64,000 nucleotides of DNA, from NCBI GenBank assembly GCA_017991935.1, contig JAGOPP010000003.1, positions 1 to 64,000 on the forward strand. The letters run 5' to 3'. This stretch comes from Oscillospiraceae bacterium (GTDB taxonomy: Bacteria; Bacillota; Clostridia; Oscillospirales; Ruminococcaceae). The position numbers and the translations under genes are program-made. This document shows, piece by piece, positions 35,426-44,374 of this stretch. Numbering within the stretch: position 1 is the first letter of the stretch; the number at the start of each line of letters is the position of its first letter. Under the pieces are notes generated by a model, which saw only the letters and a list, made by a program, of their open reading frames with translations, did no database searches and was not told the DNA's origin.

Positions 35426-35938
35426 TCAGACCACTCTTTCGATCTGAACGTTAAAGACCATCAGCATGGAGATCAGGAAGGAGAGGATGGCGTAGGTTTC
35501 GACCATCGCCGCGGCGATCATGGCCTTGGAGACCTGATCCGGGCGCTTCGCGACGATGCCGACGCCCGCCACGGAGACTCTGGCCTGATGGATGGCGGAG
35601 ATCATCCCGACAAAGGCGATCGGGAGGGAGGCGGCAAGGATGGAGGCGCCGGAGATCTGCGTAAGGGCGCCCATCGTGCCGCTCAGCATGCCGGTCTGGA
35701 GCATGACGATAAAGCCGATCAGGAAGCCGTAGATGCCCTGCGTGCCCGGGATGGCCTGCAAAACCAGAAGCTGGCCGAACTTGTTCGGGTCCTCGGTGAT
35801 GACGCCGCCGGCCGCTTGGCCGACCATGCCGACGCCCTTGGCGGAGCCGATGCCGGGCAGGATCACGGCGAGGCCCGCCCCGAGATAGGCAAGAAAGTTG
35901 CCGCTCCCAAAAAATGCGATGATTTCCGGAAATGTCAT
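35426..35938 (-). CDS. ntpK: V-type ATP synthase subunit K (rotor ring, predicted sodium type)
   Basis: 170 aa with two duplicated helical hairpins, i.e. the 16-kDa V-type proteolipid with one ion site per four helices. The ion-binding glutamate is E147 in AAMVETYAIL. T66 and Q67 in IPGTQGIYGF and Q118 in AIHQARV match the sodium ligands known from Enterococcus hirae NtpK (T64, Q65, Q110, E139). This points to Na+ rather than H+ as coupling ion. GGGAG precedes the ATG; subunit E follows after 4 bp. Confidence 0.95.
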   Translation of the reverse strand: MTFPEIIAFFGSGNFLAYLGAGLAVILPGIGSAKGVGMVGQAAGGVITEDPNKFGQLLVLQAIPGTQGIYGFLIGFIVMLQTGMLSGTMGALTQISGASILAASLPIAFVGMISAIHQARVSVAGVGIVAKRPDQVSKAMIAAAMVETYAILSFLISMLMVFNVQIERVV

Positions 35939-35942
35939 AGTT

Positions 35943-37910
35943 CTACTCCCTTTCAGTCTGAAGGCAGGTCACTGCCTCGGTATATTTCGTCTCGGCGGCC
36001 AAGGGGCGGAACGGGGTTCCCCCGCCCTCGTAGAACCTGCCGAAAAATTCAACGTAATGGAGCCTGCTGGTGTGCACATAGGCCCCAAGCGCGTTGATGG
36101 CAAAATTGAGCAGGTGGCCGCCCGTGCCGACGACCAAGATCATCAGGACGCTGAGGATATTCGGGCCCGGCAACGTCCCGAAGATGTTGATGACGCTCGA
36201 GATGACGCCGGTCGCGAGCCCGAGGGCCAAAATCCTCGAATAGGAAAGCACGTCGGAGAAATAGCCGGAGATGTCGTAGAGCCCCACGAGGCCGCTGCCG
36301 ACCCGCAGGATGATGTTTTTCTTCTCCCTGCCGCGGAAGCAGACGACCGTCAGCGCGCCCACCGCGGCCATGGCCATCCCGACTTTCTGCCAGACGCCGC
36401 CGAGCAGCAGCATCAGCAGGCCGATCAGGATCAGATACCAGACGCCGACGTCGACGATCGCGCCGAAGACGTCGTGCCGCTTGCACATCAGGTAGATGGA
36501 GAGCGCCATGCCCACGAAGGTGTGCAGGAGGCCGAGCGCCATCGACAGCGCCAGCACGACCATCGGCTCGCCCAGCGGGTCGATCAGCATCGGCAGCGCG
36601 AAGTCGGATTGGAAGAACGTCGACGCGATCTTCGCCGGCAGGTCGCCGAAGAAGCTGCCGTAGATGAGGCCCCAGATGACGGTCGACACGCCGCAGATCG
36701 TGAGCGTCTGGACGAGCTTCCTGCCGTTTGAGCCGAGATGGGCCTTTTTGAGCAGGAACAGCCCGCCCAGCAGCAGAATCAGGCCGTAGCCCGCGTCCGA
36801 AAGCATCATGCCGAAAAACACGAAGTAGAACGGCGCAATGAACGGGTCCGGGTCGACGCTGCCCGGCATCGGCAGGGCGTACATCTCGGTGATGGACTCG
36901 AACGGCCGCGCCCATTTGGGGTTTTTGAGAAGCACCGGCATCTCCGGGTCGTCCTGTGCCGCCTCGGTGAATTCATAATAACACGGGTACTCCGAAAAGA
37001 GCGCCCGGATCGTCTCCTCCTCCTCCCGCGGCACCCAGCCGCAGAGCAAGAAGGTCCGTTCCGTGTGGAAGAGCTGGCCGCCGGCCTTTGTGCGCTCCAT
37101 CGAGAGGAGCAGGCCATCGCCCGCGAGATAGAGGGCGTCCATGCCCCGCGCGATCTCGGGCCAGAGGGCCTCCAAATCGGAGAGCTCCGTTTGGATCTCC
37201 CCCATCCGGCGGTCGGCCTCCGCGATCCGCTCCAAGGGCGTGCCATGTTTCCCTCCGAGCGTGATTTTGCCGATCTCCAGCGGCCGAAGCGCCTCTAAAA
37301 CCGCGTCGCGGTCGTTTTTATGAAAGATTAAAATGAAATATCCGCCGGCCGTGTCCGCGCCGAGCGGGAAGACGGCCGCGCCGGCCTGTCCCGCCGCCTC
37401 CGCGAGCATGTCCGCCGAAACCGTATTCTTCGCGAAGACATACAGGATCTCGCAGCGGGCGGTGGAGGCGATCTCCACGGGCAAATCGGATTCCTTCCAC
37501 GGCAGCAGGGACGCTTTCTCGGCCTCAAGGGAGGTGAGCTCCGCCTTCAAGGAGGCGGTCTTTTTCTGGTTTTCTTCCACCCGCCGGCAGATCTGCTCCG
37601 CGGCTTCGGCGACCCCCTGCCGGCCGTAGCGGTCGTAGGCGACCCGCATCCTCGGCTGGAACATCGCCATGCCCTTTTTCTGCACATAGGGGTTTAAAAA
37701 CTCCATCACCGAGCGAAGCCTCGCGGACCGCTGCTCCTGATCGTAGAGGGCGGCGCTGTCCTGTCTGACGGAGCCAAGGAGCCCCGAAAGCTCCTCCACC
37801 GTCTCCGGGCTTCGCAGCTGCACACAGCCGCGCCGCATCAGCTCCCGCAGGAGCCTCTCCTTATCTTCAGAGAGGCCGCAGACCGCGAGCTTCTCCATTC
37901 TCACAATCAT
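35943..37910 (-). CDS. ntpI: V-type ATP synthase subunit I (stator a-type)
   Basis: 655 aa. The cytoplasmic half (1-350) contains long coiled coils (LKAELTSLEAEKASLL). The membrane half has seven to eight helices, starting at FYFVFFGMMLSDAGYGLILLL. The essential arginine region is 'LSYSRILALGLATGVISSVIN', whose Arg faces the rotor glutamate. It forms the ion half-channels. The ATG overlaps the preceding subunit's stop by 4 bp. Confidence 0.95.
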   Translation of the reverse strand: MIVRMEKLAVCGLSEDKERLLRELMRRGCVQLRSPETVEELSGLLGSVRQDSAALYDQEQRSARLRSVMEFLNPYVQKKGMAMFQPRMRVAYDRYGRQGVAEAAEQICRRVEENQKKTASLKAELTSLEAEKASLLPWKESDLPVEIASTARCEILYVFAKNTVSADMLAEAAGQAGAAVFPLGADTAGGYFILIFHKNDRDAVLEALRPLEIGKITLGGKHGTPLERIAEADRRMGEIQTELSDLEALWPEIARGMDALYLAGDGLLLSMERTKAGGQLFHTERTFLLCGWVPREEEETIRALFSEYPCYYEFTEAAQDDPEMPVLLKNPKWARPFESITEMYALPMPGSVDPDPFIAPFYFVFFGMMLSDAGYGLILLLGGLFLLKKAHLGSNGRKLVQTLTICGVSTVIWGLIYGSFFGDLPAKIASTFFQSDFALPMLIDPLGEPMVVLALSMALGLLHTFVGMALSIYLMCKRHDVFGAIVDVGVWYLILIGLLMLLLGGVWQKVGMAMAAVGALTVVCFRGREKKNIILRVGSGLVGLYDISGYFSDVLSYSRILALGLATGVISSVINIFGTLPGPNILSVLMILVVGTGGHLLNFAINALGAYVHTSRLHYVEFFGRFYEGGGTPFRPLAAETKYTEAVTCLQTERE

Positions 37911-38218
37911 TCGGCCACGATCCTCTCCGCAATCCGTCCGGCCGCCGCGTCGAGCTTTTGCCGCGCCTGCAAAGAGAGCCGCCCCGCCTCGGCCTTGGCC
38001 GTTTCTCTGGCCGCGGCGAGGTCCGCGTCCGCCTGTCTTTCCGCGTCGGCGACCCGTTTTTCCGCCTCGGCCTTGGCCTCTGTTTTTTTCTCCTCAAAGA
38101 GCCGCCTGCCCCGCTCCTCCGCCTCCGCTTGGATGCGCTTCGCCTCGGAGAGCGCGTCCAGACGGATCTGTTCGGCCTCGGCCTCCGCCTCTTTGATCCC
38201 GTTTACCACGTCAAGCAT
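37907..38218 (-). CDS. ntpF: V-type ATP synthase subunit G/H (peripheral stalk)
   Basis: 103 aa, almost entirely one coiled-coil helix rich in Ala, Glu, Arg and Lys (GIKEAEAEAEQIRLDALSEA). It is the partner of subunit E in the stator. AAGGCGGTG precedes the ATG, and the gene begins only 12 bp after the class II aldolase stop, so it has no room for a separate promoter. Gene order F-I-K-E-C-G-A-B-D equals the E. hirae ntp operon. Confidence 0.9.
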   Translation of the reverse strand: MLDVVNGIKEAEAEAEQIRLDALSEAKRIQAEAEERGRRLFEEKKTEAKAEAEKRVADAERQADADLAAARETAKAEAGRLSLQARQKLDAAAGRIAERIVAE

Positions 38219-38230
38219 CTATTCACCGCC

Positions 38231-38923
38231 TTACTGCTGCAGATCCGGCCGCGCGTCGTCGTAGGGATGGCGGCCCGTGCAGTGATAATAGTGTGTCCTT
38301 AAATAATAAAGCTGATCGAGCTTCTCCCGCGGAATCGGCTTCGCGCCGCCTAAGAGCTTCGCGTTGAGCGAGATCTGCGCCCAGTGCTCGAGCGTCTCCA
38401 TCGCGAAATATGCGTGCATCAGATCGACGCCGACGGTCAGCGCGCCGTGGTTCGCAAGCAGGACCGCGTCGTGATTTTTGAGCAGCGGCGCGATCGAATC
38501 CGGCACCTCCTCCGTGGAGGGCGCCGCGTAGGGCGCGACCGGCACCTCGCCCAGATTGACGAAGGCCTCGATCAGCGCGTTGTCCGCGAGCGGGACCCCG
38601 GCCGCCGCGTAGGCGGTGGCCGCCGGCGGGTGGGAATGCACCACCGCGCCGATGTCCGGGCGCTCCATGTAGCAGCGCAGGTGCATCTTGATCTCGCTCG
38701 AGGGGCGGTACTCCCCGGAGGCCTCGACGAGATTCCCTTTTTCGTCTATGACGACCAGCATGTCCGGCTCCATCAGCTTCTTGCTGACCCCGGTGGGCGT
38801 CGCGAGGAACCTGCCCCCGCCGAGCTTCACGCTGACGTTTCCGTCGTTGGAGGCGCCCCAGCCGTTTTCGCCCATCATGTGGCAGACTTTGCAGAGCTGT
38901 TCCCTCATTTCGCCGATTTCCAT
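38231..38923 (-). CDS. Class II aldolase/adducin-family protein (fuculose-phosphate aldolase type)
   Basis: 230 aa. The zinc site is complete: HSHPP (two His) and the third His in LLANHGAL; the catalytic Glu lies in RPSSEIKMH. The 'GWGASNDGNVSVKLGGGRFLATPTG' block binds the phosphate, as in FucA. Likely a retro-aldol cleavage of a ketose or 5-deoxysugar phosphate to a C3 product. The ATG at 38923 is fixed by GGAGG 5 nt upstream. It is the first gene of the V-ATPase transcript, an unusual placement. Confidence 0.85.
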   Translation of the reverse strand: MEIGEMREQLCKVCHMMGENGWGASNDGNVSVKLGGGRFLATPTGVSKKLMEPDMLVVIDEKGNLVEASGEYRPSSEIKMHLRCYMERPDIGAVVHSHPPAATAYAAAGVPLADNALIEAFVNLGEVPVAPYAAPSTEEVPDSIAPLLKNHDAVLLANHGALTVGVDLMHAYFAMETLEHWAQISLNAKLLGGAKPIPREKLDQLYYLRTHYYHCTGRHPYDDARPDLQQ

Positions 38924-39070
38924 AACGTCCTCCATTTGATCCGACCCGGACCGTATCCCCATGTCATATCCGGGCGGTTTCGGTCGCCGCCGCCCGATGG
39001 TCCAAAAGCGGCGGGCCCGCGCGGGTCCGCGCGGAAACCCCCGTTTTTTATAATTTAACGCTATTTGATT

Positions 39071-39099
39071 ATTGTATAATATTTTTTAAGGTTTGGCAA
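39071..39099 (-). promoter_or_regulatory. Promoter of the aldolase/V-ATPase operon
   Basis: On the minus strand TTGCCA (39099-39094), 17-bp spacer, TACAAT (39076-39071); leader of about 140 nt. Confidence 0.7.
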
Positions 39100-39163
39100 T
39101 CGAAGGCTGGCAGAAAAGTGTAAAAATTATGTTAAAATTCCGGTCCCGCCGCCGCAAAAGGCG

Positions 39164-39192
39164 TTGCCGGAAGGCGTCGTTTGTGTTATATT
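39164..39192 (+). promoter_or_regulatory. Promoter of the PflX-like gene
   Basis: TTGCCG (39164-39169), 17-bp spacer, TATATT (39187-39192), directly divergent from the aldolase promoter. Confidence 0.55.
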
Positions 39193-39225
39193 CCCTTTGT
39201 ATTCTCTTTGGAAGGAGGCGGGATC

Positions 39226-40134
39226 ATGGAACTGCCGGAGCGGTGCGCGCTCTGCCCGCGCAGGTGCGGGGTCAACCGAAAAAACGGCGAGACGGGTTTC
39301 TGCGGGGCCGGGGTCCTGCCGAAAGTCTGCCGGGCGGCGCTCCATTTTTGGGAGGAGCCGTTTCTCAGCGGCGAAACCGGCTCGGGCGCCGTCTTCTTTT
39401 CCGGGTGCACGCTGCGCTGCGTCTTTTGCCAAAACCGGGAGATCAGCCGCGGGAAAGCCGGCGCGGAGATCCCCGTCGAGCGCCTCGCGGAGATTTTCCT
39501 TGAGCTTCAGGAGAAAGGCGCGAACAACGTCAACCTCGTCACGCCGATGCACTACGCGCCGCAGATCGCGGCGGCGCTGGACCTCGCGCGGGCGGGCGGC
39601 CTCGCCCTGCCTGTCGTCTGGAACACCGGCGGCTGGGAGCTCCCGGAATCCGTCGCCGCGGTCCGGGATTACGCGGACATCTGGCTCACGGATTTCAAAT
39701 ATTTCGACGACGAGACGGCGCGGGAGTTCTCCGCGGCGGACGCCTATTTTGAGACCGCGGCGGCCGCGCTCGAGCAGATGGTCCGCCAGACCGGGGACCC
39801 GTTATTTGATGAGCATGGCATCATGCGGCGCGGCGTCGTGGTCCGGCACCTGATGCTGCCCGGCCACTACAACGACACGAAGCGCGTGCTCGAATATCTC
39901 TCCGAGACCTACGGGAACCGGATCTGGGTGAGCCTGATGAACCAATACACGCCGTTTTACGACGGCGGCCGCTATCCGGAGCTGCGGGAGACCGTCTCGG
40001 ATGACGAATACGCCCGCGCCGTCGCCTGCGCCGAAAAGATGGGGATCGAAAACTGCCTGATCCAAGAGGGCGGCGCGGTCGGCGAGAGCTTTGTCCCGCC
40101 GTTCGATCTCGAGGGCGTCTTCCGCAAAGGATAA
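39226..40134 (+). CDS. PflX-like radical SAM protein (COG1313)
   Basis: 302 aa. The radical SAM cluster motif is CTLRCVFC (CxxxCxxC, about residue 63). An N-terminal cysteine set (CALCPRRCGVNR...GFCGAG) is typical of the PflX branch and resembles pyruvate-formate-lyase activating enzymes. Further blocks are NNVNLVTPMHY, LPVVWNTGGW and 'LPGHYNDTKRVL'. It reduces SAM to a 5'-deoxyadenosyl radical; the target is unknown. GGAGG 7 nt upstream sets the ATG at 39226. It is monocistronic, between its own promoter and a strong terminator. Confidence 0.88.
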   Translation: MELPERCALCPRRCGVNRKNGETGFCGAGVLPKVCRAALHFWEEPFLSGETGSGAVFFSGCTLRCVFCQNREISRGKAGAEIPVERLAEIFLELQEKGANNVNLVTPMHYAPQIAAALDLARAGGLALPVVWNTGGWELPESVAAVRDYADIWLTDFKYFDDETAREFSAADAYFETAAAALEQMVRQTGDPLFDEHGIMRRGVVVRHLMLPGHYNDTKRVLEYLSETYGNRIWVSLMNQYTPFYDGGRYPELRETVSDDEYARAVACAEKMGIENCLIQEGGAVGESFVPPFDLEGVFRKG

Positions 40135-40253
40135 AGGCATCGCCCGCCTCGGGCATTCGTCCTCCTGCGCCGCGCTCCCCGGCTTTCCCCGGAAAAAAGC
40201 GGCATGGCCGGCGGAGGCGTCCCCCGCCGCTTTGCCCCGAAACAATTTTAAAG

Positions 40254-40302
40254 AAAAAACGCGCCGCAGCCGCGTCAAACCCGGCCGCGGCGCGTTTTTT
40301 GA
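40254..40302 (+). terminator. Terminator after the PflX-like gene
   Basis: ACGCGCCGC / GCGGCGCGT stem preceded by A6 and followed by T6. Confidence 0.88.
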
Positions 40303-40320
40303 AATATTTTTGAAAACCGC

Positions 40321-40349
40321 TTGCAAAATAAAATTTGGGGTGTTATATT
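40321..40349 (+). promoter_or_regulatory. Promoter of the ACT-hom-thrB-lysC cluster
   Basis: TTGCAA (40321-40326), 17-bp spacer, TATATT (40344-40349), 40 nt before the first gene. Confidence 0.75.
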
Positions 40350-40390
40350 GTTTTCATGTCAAAAACAGATGTTTTCAGGAGGTGGACTTT

Positions 40391-40837
40391 ATGGCGGACA
40401 GCGGCAGGCGCATCCTCGTCAGCGCCGAACTTCTCCCCGAAGTTTTGTTAAAAGTGCTGGAAGCGAAGCGTCTCCTTGCCCAAGGCAAGGCACATAACGC
40501 CTCCGAAGCCGCGCGGGTGGCCGGGATCTCCCGGAGCGCGTTTTACAAATACAAAGACGGCGTGGCCTTTTACAGCGACGAGCGGGCCGTGAAGATCGTC
40601 ACCTATTCGCTGACGCTGATGGACGAGCCGGGCGTCCTCTCCGCGGTGCTCGACCAGATCTCGGGCAGCGGAGCCAACATCCTGACCATCAACCAGAACA
40701 TCCCGGTGGACGGCGTCGCGCCGGTGACGATCTCCTTCAGCGCGGGCGCGCTCAAGGTCCCCGAGGCGGAGCTCCTCGACGCGCTCTCCTCCCTGAGAGG
40801 CGTCGTCGGGTGCCGCTCCCTCCGGGACAATCCGTGA
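40391..40837 (+). CDS. ACT-domain protein (UPF0735, PheB family)
   Basis: 148 aa. An N-terminal helix-turn-helix-like segment (NASEAARVAGISRSAFYKYKDGV, about 35-60) precedes an ACT domain (about 72-145; TYSLTLMDEPGVLSAVLDQIS, 'ANILTINQNIPVDGVAPVTIS'). ACT domains bind amino acids, so this probably senses a pathway product. The start follows AGGAGGTGGACTTT. Position just before hom matches many Clostridia genomes and suggests control of threonine/methionine synthesis; direct DNA binding is inferred, not shown. Confidence 0.87.
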   Translation: MADSGRRILVSAELLPEVLLKVLEAKRLLAQGKAHNASEAARVAGISRSAFYKYKDGVAFYSDERAVKIVTYSLTLMDEPGVLSAVLDQISGSGANILTINQNIPVDGVAPVTISFSAGALKVPEAELLDALSSLRGVVGCRSLRDNP

Positions 40838-40917
40838 TTTTTCTCACGGCCCCGCGCCGGAATCCCGGCTTTGCGGGTTTCTTTCCCTATCATTTACAAA
40901 GAAAGGACGGTTGATCT

Positions 40918-42147
40918 ATGAAAGTCGCGCTGATCGGCCATGGCATCGTCGGCGCCGGGGTCGCGGAGCTGCTGCTCAAACAGGCGGACGTGATCAGAAA
41001 CCGGACCGGCGGCGAGCCCGTCGACCTGAAATATATTTTAGAGATCCGGGATTTCCCCAACGCGCCCTATTCGGACCGGTTCATCCGGGATTTTTCCGTG
41101 ATCGAAAACGACCCGGAGATCCAAACCGTCGTGGAGGCGGTCGGCGGCGTCGGCGCGGCCTATCGCTTCGACAAAGCGGCGCTGCTCGCCGGAAAAAACG
41201 TCGTGACCTCCAATAAGGAGCTCGTGGCCGAAAAAGGCGCCGAGCTGCTTGCCATCGCGAAGGAGAAAAACGTCAATTTCCTGTTCGAGGCCTCCGTCTG
41301 CGGCGGCATCCCGGTCATCCGGCCGATCTACCGCTCGCTCGGCGCGGCGGAGATCGGGCTCGTCGGCGGTATCCTCAACGGGACAACCAACTATATTCTG
41401 ACCCAAATGCTGCGGGAGCATGCGGAATTTCAGGACGCCCTGCGAAACGCGCAGGCGCTCGGCTACGCGGAGACGGATCCCACCGCCGACATCATGGGCG
41501 ACGACACCTGCCGGAAAATCTGCATCCTCGCCTCCCTGATCTTCGGAAAGAGCGTCCGGCCGGCGCAGGTGCCGACCGAGGGCATCATGAACATCCATTT
41601 TGAGGACCTCGCCTACGCCGAATCCGTGGGCGGCGCGGTCAAGCTGATCGGCTGCGCCGAGAAGCTCGCGGACGGAAGCCTCTCCGTCTGGGTGGCGCCG
41701 GCTTTCCTGAAAAAAGGTTGTCCGCTGCGGACGGCCGACGGCGTCTTCAACGCGCTGCTGCTGCGCTCCGGCGTGGCCGGGGATCTGATGTTTTACGGCA
41801 TGGGCGCGGGCAAGCTCCCGACCGCGGCCTCCATCGTCGCGGACCTGCTCGAATGCGCGGGAGCGAAAGGCCATCTCCGCGGCGTCTTCTGGGAGGATTC
41901 CGCGAAGCCGGTGACCGCGGACGGCGGAAGCGTCCCGGGAAAACATTATGTCCGGCTGGCCGGGATCGACGAAGCCGCGATCGAAAAACTGTTCGGCCCG
42001 GCGGAGTATCTGCCGCCGGAGGGCGCCTTGCCCGGGGAGCGCGCGTTTCTCACAATCCCGATTTCCCCGAAAACGCTCAAAATGCTGCTCGACCTCGCCC
42101 GCGCGGAGGGCGCGGAAATCCGGTCAAATCTGCGCGTCTTTGAATAA
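40918..42147 (+). CDS. hom: Homoserine dehydrogenase
   Basis: 409 aa. The NAD(P)-binding motif is ALIGHGIVGAGVAELL (residues 4-19). Catalytic and substrate blocks are VTSNKELVA, FEASVCGGIPVI, 'GILNGTTNYIL' and DPTADIMGDDTCRK, which holds the conserved Asp and Lys. The last 90 residues carry a weak ACT-like regulatory domain (KHYVRLAGIDEAAIEKLF). It reduces aspartate semialdehyde to homoserine. It is 80 bp after the ACT protein; a weak hairpin with a short T run (40860-40890) lies between. Confidence 0.95.
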   Translation: MKVALIGHGIVGAGVAELLLKQADVIRNRTGGEPVDLKYILEIRDFPNAPYSDRFIRDFSVIENDPEIQTVVEAVGGVGAAYRFDKAALLAGKNVVTSNKELVAEKGAELLAIAKEKNVNFLFEASVCGGIPVIRPIYRSLGAAEIGLVGGILNGTTNYILTQMLREHAEFQDALRNAQALGYAETDPTADIMGDDTCRKICILASLIFGKSVRPAQVPTEGIMNIHFEDLAYAESVGGAVKLIGCAEKLADGSLSVWVAPAFLKKGCPLRTADGVFNALLLRSGVAGDLMFYGMGAGKLPTAASIVADLLECAGAKGHLRGVFWEDSAKPVTADGGSVPGKHYVRLAGIDEAAIEKLFGPAEYLPPEGALPGERAFLTIPISPKTLKMLLDLARAEGAEIRSNLRVFE

Positions 42148-42180
42148 GATAACACGGGAAGTGGAATAAAGGAGACGTCT

Positions 42181-43068
42181 ATGATCAAAGTAAGAATCCC
42201 CGCCACCAGCGCGAATCTCGGCTCCGGCTTCGATTCTCTGGGCTTGGCGGTCACTTTATACAATTACGTATTTATGGAGGAAGCGGACGGCTGCCGGATT
42301 ACGGCCATCGACGGCGCGGACATCCCGACCGACGAGAACAATCTGGTCTACGTCGCCGCCAAGCACCTCTACGCCCTCTGCGGCCGGCCCTTCCCCGGGC
42401 TGCGCATTTTGCAAGAGAACAACATCCCCCTTGCAAGGGGGCTCGGGTCCAGCTCGGCCTGCATCGTCGGCGGGCTCTTCGGCGCCAACGCGCTGCTCGG
42501 CGAGCCGATCGGCCGGGACGAGATCATCAACGTCGCCGCCACCATCGAGGGCCACCCGGACAACGTGACGCCCGCGATTTTGGGCGGCCTCGTCACGACC
42601 GCGCTCGACAACGGAAAGGTGTTTTACGTCAAGCAGGAGATCGCGACGGACCTGCGCTTCGTGACCTTCGTGCCGGATTTTGAACTCCAGACCTCGGTCG
42701 CGAGGGCTGCGCTGCCCAAGGAGATCAGCCATAAGGACGCGGTATTCAACCTCTCCCGCGCCGCGCTGATGAGCGTGTCGCTCTATTCCGGGAAATACGA
42801 GAACCTCCGGATCGGCGCGGACGATCGGCTTCAGCAGCCGTACCGCCTCTCCCTGATCCCCGGGGCGGAGCGGGCGTTTTCCATCGCCTACGACCTCGGC
42901 GCCTACGCCTCCTACATCAGCGGGGCCGGCTCCACCGTCATGGCGATCATCGACGCCCGGGACGAGGGCTTCGTCTCGCGGGCAAGAAAGGCGCTCGACG
43001 GCCTCGGCCTGAAATCATGGGGCTGCACGGACTACTCCATCGACAATACCGGCACGCAGATATTCTAA
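42181..43068 (+). CDS. thrB: Homoserine kinase
   Basis: 295 aa GHMP kinase. Motif 1 is IPATSANLGSGFDSLGLA, the ATP-binding loop is PLARGLGSSSACIVGG, and motif 3 is 'YISGAGSTVMAI'. It phosphorylates homoserine as the committed step to threonine. It starts 33 bp after hom. No thrC lies nearby in the window. Confidence 0.95.
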   Translation: MIKVRIPATSANLGSGFDSLGLAVTLYNYVFMEEADGCRITAIDGADIPTDENNLVYVAAKHLYALCGRPFPGLRILQENNIPLARGLGSSSACIVGGLFGANALLGEPIGRDEIINVAATIEGHPDNVTPAILGGLVTTALDNGKVFYVKQEIATDLRFVTFVPDFELQTSVARAALPKEISHKDAVFNLSRAALMSVSLYSGKYENLRIGADDRLQQPYRLSLIPGAERAFSIAYDLGAYASYISGAGSTVMAIIDARDEGFVSRARKALDGLGLKSWGCTDYSIDNTGTQIF

Positions 43069-43091
43069 TTTACATTAAGAGGTACGCATAT

Positions 43092-44300
43092 ATGTCAATT
43101 ATCGTACAGAAATTTGGCGGCAGCTCCGTCGCCGACGCGGCGAAGCTCGACCATGTGGCCGGGATCGTCACCAGAACCTACGCGGCGGGCAGCAGCGTCG
43201 CGGTGGTCGTCTCCGCGCAGGGCGATACCACCGACGACCTGATCGGCCGGGCGAGGGAGGTCAATTCCTCCGCGTCGAAGCGCGAGATGGATGTGCTCCT
43301 CTCCGCCGGGGAACAGATCTCGATGTCGCTGCTCGCGATGGCGATCGAAAAACGCGGCTACCCGGTCGTCTCCCTGACCGGCTGGCAGATCGGCATGGTG
43401 ACGGATTCCAACCATGGCATCGCGCGGATCCGCCGCGTCGACAAGGAGCGGCTGGAGAGCGAGCTCGGCAAAAAAAATATCGTGATTGTCGCGGGCTTTC
43501 AGGGCATCAACCGCTACGACGACATCACGACGCTGGGCAGGGGCGGCTCCGACACCTCGGCCGTGGCGCTCGCGGCGGCCCTGCACGCGGATCTCTGCCA
43601 GATCTACACCGACGTGGACGGGATCTACACGGCCGACCCGCGCGTCGTGCCGAACGCGCGAAAACTGGAGGAGATCTCCTACGACGAGATGCTCGAGCTC
43701 TCGAGCCTCGGCGCGCAGGTGCTCAACAGCCGCTCGGTGGAGATGGCCAAGAAATACTGCGTGCCGCTGGAGGTGCGCTCCAGCATGGAGGACGAAAAAC
43801 CCGGAACGATACTGAAAGAGGTAGTGAAAGTGGAAAAGACGCTGATCAGCGGAGTCACCTATGACAACAACATTGCCAGGCTTTCTTTGATTGAAGTGCC
43901 GGATATGCCGGGGATCGCTTTCCGGATCTTCAGCCTTCTGGCCGCCAAAAACATCAACGTGGACATCATTTTGCAGTCCATCGGCCGCGGCAATACAAAG
44001 GATATCAGCTTCACGGTCTCCAAGGCCCAAATCCGGGAGACGCTGGATCTCATGCCGGAGTTCGTTGAGCTTCTCCACGCGCAGCGCTTCGTCTGCGACG
44101 AAAACATCTGCAAGATCTCCGTCGTCGGCGCGGGCATGGAGAGCCACCCCGGCGTCGCGGCGAAGATGTTCGGCGCGCTCGCCGATTCCAACATCAACAT
44201 CCAGATGATCGCCACCTCGGAGATCAAGATCTCCGTCCTGATCGATCAGGCGGAGTCGGTCCGGGCCGTCAACGCCATCCACGACGCCTTCGAGCCGTAA
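43092..44300 (+). CDS. lysC: Aspartate kinase
   Basis: 402 aa. The amino-acid kinase domain begins with IVQKFGGSSVADAAKL (KFGGSS catalytic Lys) and includes TLGRGGSDTSAVALAAAL and 'YTDVDGIYTADPR'. Two ACT domains follow (about 265-400; LSLIEVPDMPGIAFRIFSLL and 'ISVVGAGMESHPGVAAKMF'), typical of lysine/threonine feedback-inhibited enzymes. It phosphorylates aspartate at the head of the Lys/Thr/Met pathway. AGAGGT precedes the ATG. It ends the cluster before a terminator. Confidence 0.95.
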   Translation: MSIIVQKFGGSSVADAAKLDHVAGIVTRTYAAGSSVAVVVSAQGDTTDDLIGRAREVNSSASKREMDVLLSAGEQISMSLLAMAIEKRGYPVVSLTGWQIGMVTDSNHGIARIRRVDKERLESELGKKNIVIVAGFQGINRYDDITTLGRGGSDTSAVALAAALHADLCQIYTDVDGIYTADPRVVPNARKLEEISYDEMLELSSLGAQVLNSRSVEMAKKYCVPLEVRSSMEDEKPGTILKEVVKVEKTLISGVTYDNNIARLSLIEVPDMPGIAFRIFSLLAAKNINVDIILQSIGRGNTKDISFTVSKAQIRETLDLMPEFVELLHAQRFVCDENICKISVVGAGMESHPGVAAKMFGALADSNINIQMIATSEIKISVLIDQAESVRAVNAIHDAFEP

Positions 44301-44312
44301 CGCGATAAGATA

Positions 44313-44362
44313 AACAAAAAAAGCGGAGAGGACCCCCTGCCGGGATTCTCTCCGCTTTTTGT
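44313..44362 (+). terminator. Terminator of the threonine cluster
   Basis: AGCGGAGAG / CTCTCCGCT stem flanked by A7 and T5. Confidence 0.9.
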
Positions 44363-44374
44363 CGCCGACCTCGC

